From NCBI GenBank assembly GCA_964384375.1, contig CAYLLN010000017.1:1-64000 (forward strand): a stretch of DNA of 64,000 nt. The letters run 5' to 3'. A program made the position numbers and the translations under genes. Shown one piece after another: positions 54,441-62,591 of the stretch. Below the pieces are notes generated by a model that saw only the letters and a program-made list of their open reading frames with translations, had not been told where the DNA came from and ran no database searches. Every line of letters begins with the position of its first letter. The stretch's first letter is position 1. This DNA comes from CAYLLN01 sp964384375. Its GTDB lineage: Bacteria > Planctomycetota > Planctomycetia > Pirellulales > Pirellulaceae.

Positions 54441-55070
54441 ATGGTAGACCCTGCCGGGCGGGACGGAACTGCGTACGCCAAGGCCGAATATGGCTTGCCG
54501 GTTCTGTTTGACAAGCGGGATCCAGGTTTCCAAAATATCGAGAGTACCAGCGGGATAATTGTTCATTTGGCGGCAATTGCCGGTCCGTTGGCCCCGATGC
54601 TTCTCATGGAACTCACTTTCGGTATCCCAGACTGGCCAAGCGGCGTCCGGGTTTCTGCCGAAGAGCTTGTCGAGCGTCTCCACCGCCGCTTTCCGGCGAT
54701 GGTGGTGGATCGCGCAAAAGGAAATGCCTTCCTCCAGCAGCAACTTGACATGTTGATTGCGATGCGTGTTCCAGAGGCGATCGTTCAGTCACACCAGGGA
54801 TGCTTCGGCCAGACGATCCATGTGTCAATTTCAGATTCCCAATGGCTGGGTGGAATGGCATCATCGTACGTGAGCTCCATCGTGAATCCTGCACTGCAAG
54901 GCGTCGATTTTGAAATAACCGGCGTCGCCGATGAGACCACGAAGAACAGGATCGCCCGGGAACTCGCAGACGCGCTGGACATGGCTTTGTGCGAAGAGAT
55001 CAACTGGGAGTCTGGCGGGCTTTTGAAAGGAAAGCGGGCAGTAAGGGGTCAGGCAAAGAATGAAGCCTGA
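54441..55070 (+). CDS. Uncharacterised protein
   Basis: A 209-residue protein starting ATG 54,441, with AGGAGG at 8 bases. Composition is mixed; the centre includes PSGVRVSAEELVERLHRRFPAMVV and FGQTIHVSISDSQWLGG. The C-terminus ends in a K/R-rich stretch. No domain recognised. It directly follows the membrane protein gene, so the two may be one operon. The region between 55,071 and 55,163 is short and repeat-like. Confidence 0.5.
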   Translation: MVDPAGRDGTAYAKAEYGLPVLFDKRDPGFQNIESTSGIIVHLAAIAGPLAPMLLMELTFGIPDWPSGVRVSAEELVERLHRRFPAMVVDRAKGNAFLQQQLDMLIAMRVPEAIVQSHQGCFGQTIHVSISDSQWLGGMASSYVSSIVNPALQGVDFEITGVADETTKNRIARELADALDMALCEEINWESGGLLKGKRAVRGQAKNEA

Positions 55071-55163
55071 CGCCTGCCCCCTTTTAACTTGTCAAATGCG
55101 TGGTTTCGGTTCATTGCGTGCTCAAGCGAGACAATCAATCGTGCGGCGATGGGGAGCAACAGG

Positions 55164-56075
55164 ATGGGAGCTTGGGGCGAGGGAGTTTTCGAAAACGACA
55201 CGGCTGGGGATTGGGCGGATCAGTTCGAAGAATCCGCTCCCCCATCGATCGTGACTGCCGCGATCGATCGATACTGCGCTTGCCAAGATCCAGCCGCCGA
55301 CGATTGTTCGATCGCGCTGGTCGCTGCCGAAATCGTCGCCGCATCGCGGGGGCATGCCGTGCGCGGGCTGCCCGATGAAATTAAGAACTGGCTGGCGATT
55401 ACGAAGTTTCGGGCCAACGACGACTTGTGCCGGCAGGCAAGCGAGGCTGTCGTTCGAATTGCCGAAGGTTCTGAATTGCGGGAGCTTTTCGAGAACGCCT
55501 CCACTTGGCGGCGCGGTTTAGAGAATCTGAGTAATCGGCTGCAGTTGCCCGCCAAGCCAATCCGTTACCGCGCTTCCAAGGTCAGCCGCAACACGGGCAT
55601 TCGCGCCGCGCGAAAGGCCCTTTCCGAGATGCGCGGATATCTTTCGGTCGAGCGATCGGGTTACGTACGCCTCTTTTTTCCGGATGACCTCCGGGATGAA
55701 GAGCTGCTGAGTTTTTTGCGGCAACATGCGGAGGCGCTAGCGGGATTGCGGGAGCTGGTAGTTAGGAGCGGAAACATCACGGACCAGGCGCTCGAGGAAT
55801 TCTATCGATTGCCGCAGTTGGTAAGGCTTTACCTGGATCACACGAAAATCACGAACGCCGGAGTGCCGCACCTCCGGCAGATGACCGGCCTGCGGGATCT
55901 GTCGCTCGCCAGAACCGGCGTCTCCGACGAAGGACTCCTCGCACTGGTCGGAACCCAGCTTCGCTGTGTCTCCGTTTATGAATCGAGGATCACGCCTGCC
56001 GGAATCGAACAGTTTCAGAAGGTGATGCCTGACTGCTTTGTCGGTCCATGTTGGGAATGGAAATATGACCTGTAG
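55164..56075 (+). CDS. DUF4259 - leucine-rich repeat fusion protein
   Basis: A 303-residue protein. The N-terminus MGAWGEGVFENDTAGDWADQF is the DUF4259 signature (residues 1-21), and the following region (VAAEIVAASRG, W-L) continues the domain to about 130. The C-terminal 130 residues are leucine-rich repeats: LRELVVRSGNITDQALEEF, LVRLYLDHTKITNAGVPHL, LRDLSLARTGVSDEGLLAL. ATG 55,164 with GGGGAG at 7 bases fits the canonical start. LRR domains are common in planctomycetes and mediate protein contacts. A DUF4259-LRR fusion is unusual as far as I recall. No function. Confidence 0.75.
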   Translation: MGAWGEGVFENDTAGDWADQFEESAPPSIVTAAIDRYCACQDPAADDCSIALVAAEIVAASRGHAVRGLPDEIKNWLAITKFRANDDLCRQASEAVVRIAEGSELRELFENASTWRRGLENLSNRLQLPAKPIRYRASKVSRNTGIRAARKALSEMRGYLSVERSGYVRLFFPDDLRDEELLSFLRQHAEALAGLRELVVRSGNITDQALEEFYRLPQLVRLYLDHTKITNAGVPHLRQMTGLRDLSLARTGVSDEGLLALVGTQLRCVSVYESRITPAGIEQFQKVMPDCFVGPCWEWKYDL

Positions 56076-56529
56076 TCGCCGGATACCGCTGCTGGTTTTC
56101 CCAGCAGTCCCCTTGGGGACGATGTCTTGGCCAAAGGTTGATTGCAGATCGGGCAAGACCCTACGATGGTCCCCAGGGAAGTCCGTCCCGGCCAGCGAAA
56201 ACTGGTCAAGCGTCGGGTGGCACCAGTGCCACCCGCCACCAGCCGGCTCCCCGTTAGCCACCGCCTTCAGTCGGTGGTAGGCGTGCTAAAGAGTTCGTTG
56301 TCCCTTCTCTCCGCTCGTCGTCGTAGGCGGCAAGCGGAGAGTGGAAAAAAAGCGAGTGGCGTACGCTCGTCACCCACCAGCTAAAGCATGTGGAAAACAA
56401 GCGCCGGCGAAAGCCGGCGGAGTCATCTCTAAACCTGCATCCCGCGACCGATCAGCGGAGTATTGGTTAGGCAGTAGCACTTCGGCTGTATTTGGCCGGC
56501 TGTCGGGTTGCTGGGTAGAATCGGAGGCT
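56076..56529. other. Intergenic region with small repeats
   Basis: No gene is supported here. A palindromic CGCCGGCGAAAGCCGGCG lies at about 56,402-56,419 and a GCCACCGCCTTCAGTCGGTGG inverted repeat at about 56,258-56,278. The repeat family is widespread in planctomycetes. Confidence 0.45.
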
Positions 56530-56982
56530 ATGACAGAAAACCAGTTCAGCTTGCGATCCCTGTTTATTCTGGTCTCGGTAGCGGCCGTGCTTCTGTGGAT
56601 TGGCCGCGGACTATTGACCAGCAGTGAGGCTGTCCGAGCCTTTTTGTTTCTGGCCATAATTGGAACGCTATCGGGCGGTCTGTGCTGCGAATCGATCCGC
56701 CGGTCGTTGATCCGCCAGTCCGTGATCCACAACTCAAGGCAAGCGCCAAAGCAGCAGTCGAGTATGAACTGGGTGTGGGGCTGTCCGAAGAGCAAACGGA
56801 CCTGGCCGCAGTGGAGTTTGCCCGGTGGCGGCGGCTCGCTCCATCGCAGCGTGCCAGCGACTAATCATCGGGTCAGCAAGCGGCGCTGGCCCGATGGGAA
56901 GCACTGCGACAAGCGGAGCGGGCAGGGTGCGGACTCGGAAACTGGACGCTGGTGGGCGAAGGGCCGCGCCGACCTGCTTTGA
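56530..56982 (+). CDS. Planctomycete-type membrane protein (possibly only N-terminal part real)
   Basis: ATG 56,530 follows GGAGG. The first 65 residues begin MTENQFSLRSLFILVSVAAVL, the FsLRsLF motif, with two hydrophobic helices (SLFILVSVAAVLLWIGRG and AFLFLAIIGTLSGG). The remaining 85 residues, rich in R, S and W, look like out-of-frame or repeat sequence, so the true protein may be shorter or frameshifted. Function unknown. Confidence 0.45.
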   Translation: MTENQFSLRSLFILVSVAAVLLWIGRGLLTSSEAVRAFLFLAIIGTLSGGLCCESIRRSLIRQSVIHNSRQAPKQQSSMNWVWGCPKSKRTWPQWSLPGGGGSLHRSVPATNHRVSKRRWPDGKHCDKRSGQGADSETGRWWAKGRADLL

Positions 56983-57150
56983 AGTGCGGTCCTGCCGCAA
57001 CCGCGGCTGCTCTTGCAACGCGGCCTACCGACAATACAATCGGAGGTAGAGCGAACGACGGCGCACAGCACACTGAACATTCTTAGGTCGGCCCGCCGCA
57101 GCGCCGTGCGACACTGGGCCAGCCGTGCGATAAGGCCAGGAGGTTTCCCC

Positions 57151-57333
57151 TTGCTTACCGAAGCCGAGGTTCAACGCAGCTTTCGTAACCTGTTCAAGAG
57201 CAAGGACGTGCCGCCGGATACATTCGACAAGGCGGAGACATTGCTCGACGAGCTGCGCCCCGAAAGCCCGCTGCGGCATCGTTTGAGCATCGAGCTGGAA
57301 GAGATCCGCAAGCTGCACACTGCCAAGGTCTAG
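57151..57333 (+). CDS. Small conserved-looking protein (TTG start)
   Basis: A 60-residue protein. AGGAGG lies exactly 7 bases before TTG 57,151, so TTG is the likely start. Sequence is acidic/helical (SFRNLFKSKDVPPD, ETLLDELRPESPLRHRLS, EIRKLHTAK). No family recognised. Upstream in-frame sequence reads as repeat-like. Confidence 0.5.
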   Translation: MLTEAEVQRSFRNLFKSKDVPPDTFDKAETLLDELRPESPLRHRLSIELEEIRKLHTAKV

Positions 57334-57554
57334 GCGACGATTGTCGGCAAAGTCTAGACAGCGAATGCCAACAGCGGATTTCTGATTTGCGGCCCATCGC
57401 GGCCGGAAGCTTTCGTATTGCGCACATTGCTCGCTTGTTTATTGCGGGCGACGCAGCTATTACTGGCGACGCAACGGACAAGGCCGCTGGTCTGCGAGGC
57501 ATTCAGCGTGCCCGGCAAACCAACGGCCTTGTTGGCTCGTTTCTCTGTCTGATT

Positions 57555-58664
57555 CTACCGATTGACCGTGACGCCGAAGGTCACACCGGCCACCTGCACG
57601 TCTTCGTTGTTGTCGCGGACGCTGTCGCTGCGGCCGATCCCCTGACCGAGGTCGAGGAAGACCATGCCAAACCGCAAGTTGATGTCGCGGGTCAGCTCGT
57701 AGGAGGCTTCCGCCCGCACTTCGCCGCCCCAGACAAATTCGTTGCCGTTGTCGAAGCTCTTCAAGCGAGTGAAAGTTTCCAGATCGACCGTGTCTCCGAG
57801 CGGCCCGTCGTATCGTGTGAGGGTGGTGTTGAGCGTATTCGTGAGATGTTGAAAGTTCGCCATCGCGAAGAACCGCACATCGCACGAGAGGAGCCAATGA
57901 CCACGCTGATGGAAGAGGCGTCCGCCGAGCTGACCGCCCACCATGTAGTTCTCGAAGACCGCGAACTCTTCGGTGAACTGCTCGTAGGGACCTTCGATCT
58001 GCGGATCGGCCGGAACCGGATTGCCGTCGGCATCTTCGTTGAAGCGATCATAATCGCTGCGGCGCTGGAAGTTACGGTAGTTCATGTACCGGAAGCCGAC
58101 CAGCGGTTCGAGGATCGAGCCGTTGTGGAACTGCTTCCGCCGCCAGGTCTTGTTGAACTCGAACGACGACATCGAGGCGACGTTGATGCTCTGCCGCACG
58201 TTGTAGATGCGCGGGTTGCGATCTTGAATGATCGGATCCGGAGTGTCGTTGACGGGGATATCGTCGTCGTTGATCCGGTTGATCCGCTCTTGGTAGTCGT
58301 TGATATAGACGTTCGGGCCGCTGAGGTGCCAGAGCACCCCCTGCCAACCGGTGTGGTCGTCGGTCATGTAGCCGATTTCCCACCGATTGCCCCAGGTGAA
58401 GTCGCCGTCGTAGCCGGAGAAGAACGAGGCTTCCCCGTCCGGCCGCGTCATGTTCACGTAGGTCCGGTCGTAGTCGAAATAGACGCCGGTATTCGGCGGC
58501 TCTCCGTCCCCGAAGTCGCCCACTTCGGCGGGCGCAAAGAACTGGAAATCCGGCTCGAAGTAGCCTGGATCAATGAACGGCTGGTATTGTTGGGCACTGG
58601 CAGTGCCCGCCAAGCCCAGGAGCGCTGCAATGGCGGCCAGCCAGACGAACGGTCGAATCGACAT
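57555..58664 (-). CDS. BBP7-like outer membrane beta-barrel protein
   Basis: A 369-residue protein with a signal peptide (FVWLAAIAALLGLAGTASA). The rest is rich in aromatic/polar alternation typical of beta-barrels, ending VAGVTFGVTVNR. It resembles the planctomycete BBP7 family of putative outer membrane barrels (GDFTWGNRWEIGYMTDDHTGW region). N-terminal DFGDGEPPNTGVYFDYDR-like segments are typical. It is monocistronic and converges on the small gene at 57,151. Confidence 0.75.
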   Translation of the reverse strand: MSIRPFVWLAAIAALLGLAGTASAQQYQPFIDPGYFEPDFQFFAPAEVGDFGDGEPPNTGVYFDYDRTYVNMTRPDGEASFFSGYDGDFTWGNRWEIGYMTDDHTGWQGVLWHLSGPNVYINDYQERINRINDDDIPVNDTPDPIIQDRNPRIYNVRQSINVASMSSFEFNKTWRRKQFHNGSILEPLVGFRYMNYRNFQRRSDYDRFNEDADGNPVPADPQIEGPYEQFTEEFAVFENYMVGGQLGGRLFHQRGHWLLSCDVRFFAMANFQHLTNTLNTTLTRYDGPLGDTVDLETFTRLKSFDNGNEFVWGGEVRAEASYELTRDINLRFGMVFLDLGQGIGRSDSVRDNNEDVQVAGVTFGVTVNR

Positions 58665-58993
58665 GGTACGGTCACCTCAGGGCGTCTTCGATTGGCCCCG
58701 TCAGCCTCCGGGGGAGGGGACGGCGTGCGGAGATTCCGCTCGTGACGGTAGTATCGGATGCGCCTGTCGTGGAAGTTGAGTAAGAAAGGCAAGCGATTCC
58801 GGGAAATCCGATTGTACGGAGCCTAAACTGGCTCCCGACGGCCGATTTCCTGTCGATGGCCAATTGCGGGGCCTTGTTTTGCAGCCGGCGGGCAAATCGT
58901 TGCCGTAAGCCTCGGCGGCCCGTATATTTGCGTATGCAGTGCAGGCCGGCGCTCGGCCTGCCAATCGACCGTTTCTTCCTTCCAGAGGCACGT

Positions 58994-60040
58994 ATGAGAC
59001 GCCCCTCGTGGCTAGCTCTGCTAGCGGCGGCGTGGTTGGTTTGGACCGGCTGGGCTCGCGGTGACGAGCCAGTGACAAAACCGGCCGCGGAATCCGCCAA
59101 GGAAGGTGACGCGAGCCAGGAGAAGACCGACGGAAAGGCCGATGAGCCCAAGTTCATCCGCATTCGTCGCAACGACAAGAAAGACGTCGTGGCGATGGAT
59201 ACCGCCGTCGTCCGCTACGTGCCTGTCGGAGCGGATCGGGAAGGGGTGAGCGTCGATCTGGTCGGCGCGGTGCATATCGGCGACAAGTCCTACTACGACG
59301 ACCTAAACAAGCTCTTTGCCGACTACGAAGTGGTGCTCTATGAGCTTGTCGCGCCGGAAGGGACGCGCATTCCGAAGGAAGGCCGACAAGGAGGGAGCGC
59401 GCATCCGATCGGCGCGATGCAAAACGGCATGAGTTCGATGCTGGAGCTAGCACATCAGCTCGATTGCGTCGATTACACGAAGGAAAACTTCGTCCATGCC
59501 GACATGTCGCCCGAGGAGTTCAACAAGTCGATGACGGACCGTGGCGAGAGCTTCATGCAGATGTTCCTCCGGCTGATGGGGCAAGGGATGGCCCAGCAGG
59601 CGAAGGCACAGCAGGAAGGGGGCAGCGGCGGAAGCAGCGACCTGAACCTGCTCGTGGCCATGTTCTCGCGTGATCGAGCCACGAAGCTCAAGAAGCTGAT
59701 GGCCGAGCAGTTCGAGAACATGGAGTCGCAAATGCTCATGTTCGACGGCCCGGGCGGATCGACGATCATCACCGAACGAAACAAAAAGGCGTTCGAGGTG
59801 CTCGATAAGCAACTTAAGGGAGGAAAAAAGAAGATTGCCGTCTTCTATGGCGCCGGGCATTTGCCGGACATGGAGAAGCGGCTGCTTGCCGATTTCAGTC
59901 TTAAGCGCGACAGCGAGCAGTGGCTTACGGCGTGGACGCTCGATAAGAAAGCCGGCCAGAAGCAGCCTGAAAAGCCGGCAGAAGGCGAGAAGAAGGACGA
60001 AACCAAAAAGGACGACGCCGAAAACAAAGAGGCCAAGTAG
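58994..60040 (+). CDS. TraB/PrgY-like secreted protein
   Basis: A 348-residue protein with a signal peptide (LALLAAAWLVWTGWARG). The core resembles the TraB/GumN family: DLVGAVHIGDKSYYDDLNKLFADYEVVLYE (conserved HIG and terminal E) and YGAGHLPDM near the end (G-x-G-H). A K/E-rich tail follows. Such proteins are thought to be metal-dependent peptidases or regulators. ATG 58,994 is used. Close to the BON gene (convergent, 8-base gap). Confidence 0.75.
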   Translation: MRRPSWLALLAAAWLVWTGWARGDEPVTKPAAESAKEGDASQEKTDGKADEPKFIRIRRNDKKDVVAMDTAVVRYVPVGADREGVSVDLVGAVHIGDKSYYDDLNKLFADYEVVLYELVAPEGTRIPKEGRQGGSAHPIGAMQNGMSSMLELAHQLDCVDYTKENFVHADMSPEEFNKSMTDRGESFMQMFLRLMGQGMAQQAKAQQEGGSGGSSDLNLLVAMFSRDRATKLKKLMAEQFENMESQMLMFDGPGGSTIITERNKKAFEVLDKQLKGGKKKIAVFYGAGHLPDMEKRLLADFSLKRDSEQWLTAWTLDKKAGQKQPEKPAEGEKKDETKKDDAENKEAK

Positions 60041-60048
60041 GCGACGTT

Positions 60049-60291
60049 TTAGGTCGCCGCGGCCACTTCCACGGCGTCGATCAGTCGTTCGATGCCCGCG
60101 AGGACGCGGCAAGTCTGGATCGCCAGCTGTTTCTCATAGAAGCTGGCAACATTACCGCGAAGCGTGACGCTGCCGTCGGCCACCTTGACCGCCAGCCGCC
60201 GCAAACCGGGACGGTTCGTTTCGGCGAGCTGGCTGGCTATACGGTGTTCAAGCTGGCGGTCCGCAGTACGGGGAGCCTCGAGAACGGGCAT
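60049..60291 (-). CDS. BON-domain protein
   Basis: An 80-residue protein with one BON-type domain: LEHRIASQLAETN, VKVADGSVTLRGNVASFYEKQLAIQTC. ATG 60,291 is supported by the position of the domain. BON domains bind membranes or lipids and are often in periplasmic or transport-related proteins; no signal peptide is present here, so a cytoplasmic role is possible. It converges on the TraB-like gene and follows P-II by 43 bases. Confidence 0.75.
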   Translation of the reverse strand: MPVLEAPRTADRQLEHRIASQLAETNRPGLRRLAVKVADGSVTLRGNVASFYEKQLAIQTCRVLAGIERLIDAVEVAAAT

Positions 60292-60334
60292 CGTGCAAAT
60301 CCTTTTGGTGCAAGCGTCTATGCTACGGCGCTGA

Positions 60335-60673
60335 CTACAGCGCCGCGGCATCCGTTTCACCGGTGCGGATGCGAATGGTCTTGGAAATCTCGGAAACGAA
60401 GATCTTGCCATCGCCAATCTGCCCCGTCTGAGCCGACTTGATGATCGCGTTGATCACCTTATCACCTGCATCGGAGGGAACGACGATTTCGAGCTTGATC
60501 TTCGGCACAAAGTCGATCTTGTATTCGGCCCCGCGGTACGTTTCCTTCTGTCCTTTTTGCCGGCCAAAGCCGCGGACTTCGGTCACGGTCATGCCGTGGT
60601 AGCCAAGGCCCACGAGGGCGTCTTTGATGGCATCCACTTTGTGGTGTCGAACGATCGCTTCAATCTTCAGCAT
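60335..60673 (-). CDS. glnB: P-II nitrogen regulatory protein
   Basis: A 112-residue P-II protein. It has Y51 in the T-loop segment TYRGAEY, the uridylylation site in many bacteria, and the C-terminal DGKIFVSEISKTIRIRTGE signature. P-II senses glutamine/2-oxoglutarate and controls GlnE, GlnD, Amt and regulators. GlnB/GlnK assignment cannot be settled because no amtB is adjacent. ATG 60,673 used. Significant here because its usual target enzyme GlnE (20,703) has altered active sites. Confidence 0.9.
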   Translation of the reverse strand: MLKIEAIVRHHKVDAIKDALVGLGYHGMTVTEVRGFGRQKGQKETYRGAEYKIDFVPKIKLEIVVPSDAGDKVINAIIKSAQTGQIGDGKIFVSEISKTIRIRTGETDAAAL

Positions 60674-60904
60674 GGGGTAGCTCCGGAGAGAGAAATGCCA
60701 GGGCACTCTCCCCGGCCGCCTTCAGTCGGGTTGGGGGAGAGCAACGATTGTGCCAAGAGGCGACCGCGCCTCACAAAGCGTCGTAACCGCCTGCAAACAC
60801 GGTACTTATTGAGGCTAGTGGACCGATTGCGGCAGGGAAGTGGTTCCGAATAGCCCACTGGTCGGGCGGTGCTTGCTGAAAAGTCGCGCACGGGGGTTCA
60901 GTTA

Positions 60905-62554
60905 CTATTTTGTGGTTGCCTCAATTGCTCGCAGGGCTTCCAGCACGTGCGTAACGACGGTGTGCATTTGTGCTGAGTCAGCGAACGGGGAAAGGACATA
61001 GGACTTCAGGGCCGAGATCGGTTCGCCGTAGTCCGACAGCCGGTAGTTGTCCGTAAAGCCGATGGCGACGCCACGCCCGGCAAAGGCTTCGGCGGAAACT
61101 CGCTCGAAGATTCGCCGGTTCAGCTCGTTGTGCTTGCGCAATTGGTCCCGATAGGCCGGTTCCGACTGCTCTCGCTCTTTGACGACAAACGTATCGATGC
61201 CGGCCGGATAAGCCCGAAAGAGTGTGACGGGGCCAAAGTTGTCTTCGTTGACCACCGAAAGTTCGGGTCGGGCGATGATCTCCTCGCGGAGAATTTCGGC
61301 CATTTCGACGGCGTGGCCAATGAGTGTGCGAAAGCCCGACTTGCCCAGGAGCAGCAGGTTCGCCAGCGCCGCCATCACGCCGGTCGCGCTTCGTGACGTT
61401 TCGAGCGAGAACATGCCGGGGTGGTACTCGCCAGTGTGATACAGGTACGGCATTTGACGGCGATCTCGCACCAGCGTGGCGAATTGCGAACGGTCCTTAA
61501 GAAGGAAGAGCGACGAGATGTACGGGGCGAAGCCGGTCTTATGGAAATCGACGCCGAGCGAATCGGCCCAGTGCAAGTGTGCGATGCGACTAGCCGCCGA
61601 AGCGAGTGCCCGCACCGTGCGCCCGCGAAAGCCGAGCGGATTGGCCGCGAAATCGTAATCGCGAAAGACTGACCAGGCCCAGCCGATCACCGCGTCGGCG
61701 TGAATGTGCGGCACATAGTCGAGCGAGAATTCGGCGACGAGGCGATTGCGCAGGGTGTGAATCGCGGCCAGGTCGTCGATCCCGAACGCATCAGTCGTTC
61801 CCATGGTCGCGATGATCGCGGCGATGCGGTTTCCGCCGATAATCGCCTCGCGGGCGGCCGCTTCGAGGGCGGCGACGTCGATCGAATTGTCCCGATGTGT
61901 CGGCACTCGAACGACATTCGCCTGACCGATGCCAAGCCAGTTTGCCACGCTGAGCGACGCGTAGTGGCTGTGCTCCGAGGCCAGAATTATTGCCCCGCCG
62001 CGGCAGCCATGCTCGCGCGTGCCGGGAATGGCCTTTTCCAGCCCGACCTTCACGCCGTAGAGCAGCGTCCCCGTGCCACCGAACGTGAAGAGTCCGCCGG
62101 CCGATTGCGGATCGTAGCCGACGAGATGAGCGAGGAGCGACGCGACGCGAACCTCCGCCTCCGAGAATCCGCGGCCGCTTTCGTCGCTGCAGAGGTTCGG
62201 GTTGTACATCGACGGCAGGACAACGCCGATGACGCTGGCGATCGAAGGATGGGCGACGACGTTGACCTGGCTCCGTGGATGGCCGGCGATGAGCATGCCA
62301 TCGAGGCAATGCACAAGTTGTGGAATGACCTGTTCGAGTGTGCTGGGCTCCGCCGGCAATTCGCTTGCGGCCGCCGCCGCATAGTCGGGCTCGCGCGGCA
62401 TGCCGAGGATTGGCGCCTGCGACTTGAGCGCATCGACCCGGTCAAGAGCCCGGAGCAGGGAAAACACGACGTAGCCGTCATGCACCGGATCAGAAACCGG
62501 TGCAGGAAACGCCTGCCGAAGCGTCGCCAGTTGTTCGAGATACCGCGGCGTCAT
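60905..62554 (-). CDS. PLP-dependent group II decarboxylase
   Basis: A 549-residue protein with fold-type I PLP signs: GGTGTLLYGVKVGLEKA, HADAVIGWAW and the PLP lysine in VDFHKTGFAPYISSLF. By family it decarboxylates an amino acid (candidates include aspartate, tyrosine, DOPA or glutamate). Its length and the C-terminal segment resemble group II decarboxylases. Substrate cannot be told from sequence. Upstream of the P-II gene by 231 bases, possibly separate. Confidence 0.8.
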   Translation of the reverse strand: MTPRYLEQLATLRQAFPAPVSDPVHDGYVVFSLLRALDRVDALKSQAPILGMPREPDYAAAAASELPAEPSTLEQVIPQLVHCLDGMLIAGHPRSQVNVVAHPSIASVIGVVLPSMYNPNLCSDESGRGFSEAEVRVASLLAHLVGYDPQSAGGLFTFGGTGTLLYGVKVGLEKAIPGTREHGCRGGAIILASEHSHYASLSVANWLGIGQANVVRVPTHRDNSIDVAALEAAAREAIIGGNRIAAIIATMGTTDAFGIDDLAAIHTLRNRLVAEFSLDYVPHIHADAVIGWAWSVFRDYDFAANPLGFRGRTVRALASAASRIAHLHWADSLGVDFHKTGFAPYISSLFLLKDRSQFATLVRDRRQMPYLYHTGEYHPGMFSLETSRSATGVMAALANLLLLGKSGFRTLIGHAVEMAEILREEIIARPELSVVNEDNFGPVTLFRAYPAGIDTFVVKEREQSEPAYRDQLRKHNELNRRIFERVSAEAFAGRGVAIGFTDNYRLSDYGEPISALKSYVLSPFADSAQMHTVVTHVLEALRAIEATTK

Positions 62555-62591
62555 AGCCGCACGCCGCCTCTAGTTTGTCGGAGTTTTACCG

